NCBI GenBank assembly: GCA_955652835.1
Contig: CATPBO010000087.1
Location: 1-45,351 of the forward strand
Reading direction: 5' to 3'
DNA: 45,351 bases
Source: Candidatus Dormiibacterota bacterium
GTDB taxonomy: Bacteria; Chloroflexota; Dormibacteria; Dormibacterales; Dormibacteraceae
Position 1 is the stretch's first letter, and each line of letters starts with the position of its first letter. The translations under genes were made by a program, and so were the position numbers. Below the pieces are notes generated by a model, which saw only the letters and a list, made by a program, of their open reading frames with translations, was not told the DNA's origin and searched no databases. Positions 44,865 through 45,351 of this stretch are shown in pieces.

Positions 44865-45351
44865 TCCTCAAAGGCAAGAAGATCCTCATCGCGGGTATGT
44901 CGGATCGGCGCAGCATCGGTTACGCGATCGCGGTCGAAGCGCAGAAAGAAGGCGCGGAGCTGGTCCTCACGAGCTTCGGCCGGATGATGAGCATCACCCA
45001 GATGACGGCGAAAAAGCTCAGCCCTGTGCCGGAAATTCTCGAGATGGATGTCCAGAAGCCGTCTGATATCGAGGCCGCGGCGAAAGCGATCGGCGGGCGC
45101 TGGGACAGGCTCGACGGAATCGTGCATTCGGTCGCGTTTGCACCGGCGGATGCGTTAGGTGGGAACTTCCTGAAAACACCGTGGGAAAGCGTCGCGACGG
45201 CGATGCAGGTGAGCGCTTTCTCCTTCAAGGAGCTGGCCGCGGGATTTCTTCCTTTGATGAAAGAGCACGGCGGTTCGCTTGTCACCCTTGACTTCGACAA
45301 CTCGACGCAGGCATGGCCCAAATACGACTGGATGGGCGTCTCGAAGGCAGC
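44861..45351 (+). CDS. fabI: Enoyl-[acyl-carrier-protein] reductase FabI (3' truncated by window end)
   Basis: ILKGKKILIAGMSDRRSIGYAIAVEAQKEGAELVLTSFG...DGIVHSVAFAPADALGGNFLKTPWESVATAMQVSAFSFKEL; GTGA overlap. Confidence 0.92.
   Translation, partial: MILKGKKILIAGMSDRRSIGYAIAVEAQKEGAELVLTSFGRMMSITQMTAKKLSPVPEILEMDVQKPSDIEAAAKAIGGRWDRLDGIVHSVAFAPADALGGNFLKTPWESVATAMQVSAFSFKELAAGFLPLMKEHGGSLVTLDFDNSTQAWPKYDWMGVSKA

Overview
High-GC bacterial chromosomal window. The gene content and order suggest a Chloroflexota/Dormibacterota-like or deep actinobacterial-type lineage, but this is a low-confidence inference. The core is a near-complete division and cell wall (dcw) cluster: small Cys-rich ORF, mraZ, rsmH, ftsL-like, ftsI, murF, mraY, murD, ftsW, murG, murC, murB, ddl, ftsQ, sbp, [antisense GNAT], ftsA, ftsZ, nrdR. 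It is followed by pgeF, yggS, yggT, ileS, lspA, rluD, gmk, coaBC, priA, def, fmt, smpB, and a one-piece tmRNA gene (ssrA, 35129-35506). Upstream are the C-terminus of an S9 oligopeptidase and an ABC-2 exporter operon behind a possible leader-peptide/attenuator. Downstream are an R2lox-like oxidase plus AAC(3)-I-like GNAT operon, DinB, Ddn-like, HTH_42, LOG and PLD genes, then a heme A/cytochrome oxidase assembly block (Sco-TlpA fusion, ctaA, ctaB), a metallo-beta-lactamase fold lactonase-like gene, a rhodanese and fabI (truncated). The observations I find most worth checking are: (1) recurrent apparent CTG start codons (rsmH, lspA, rluD, fmt, HTH_42, PLD), three of them in CTGA stop/start overlaps; (2) a single-chain Sco1 + TlpA fusion beside ctaA/ctaB; (3) a candidate MraZ operator with a perfect 14-nt inverted copy, plus an undescribed CxCxxC small protein ahead of mraZ; (4) a leader-ORF/terminator arrangement ahead of the ABC exporter; (5) an R2lox with the crosslink residues apparently conserved; (6) an IleRS with an altered HxGH signature (ATHH). 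No CRISPR array, prophage or transposase was found.
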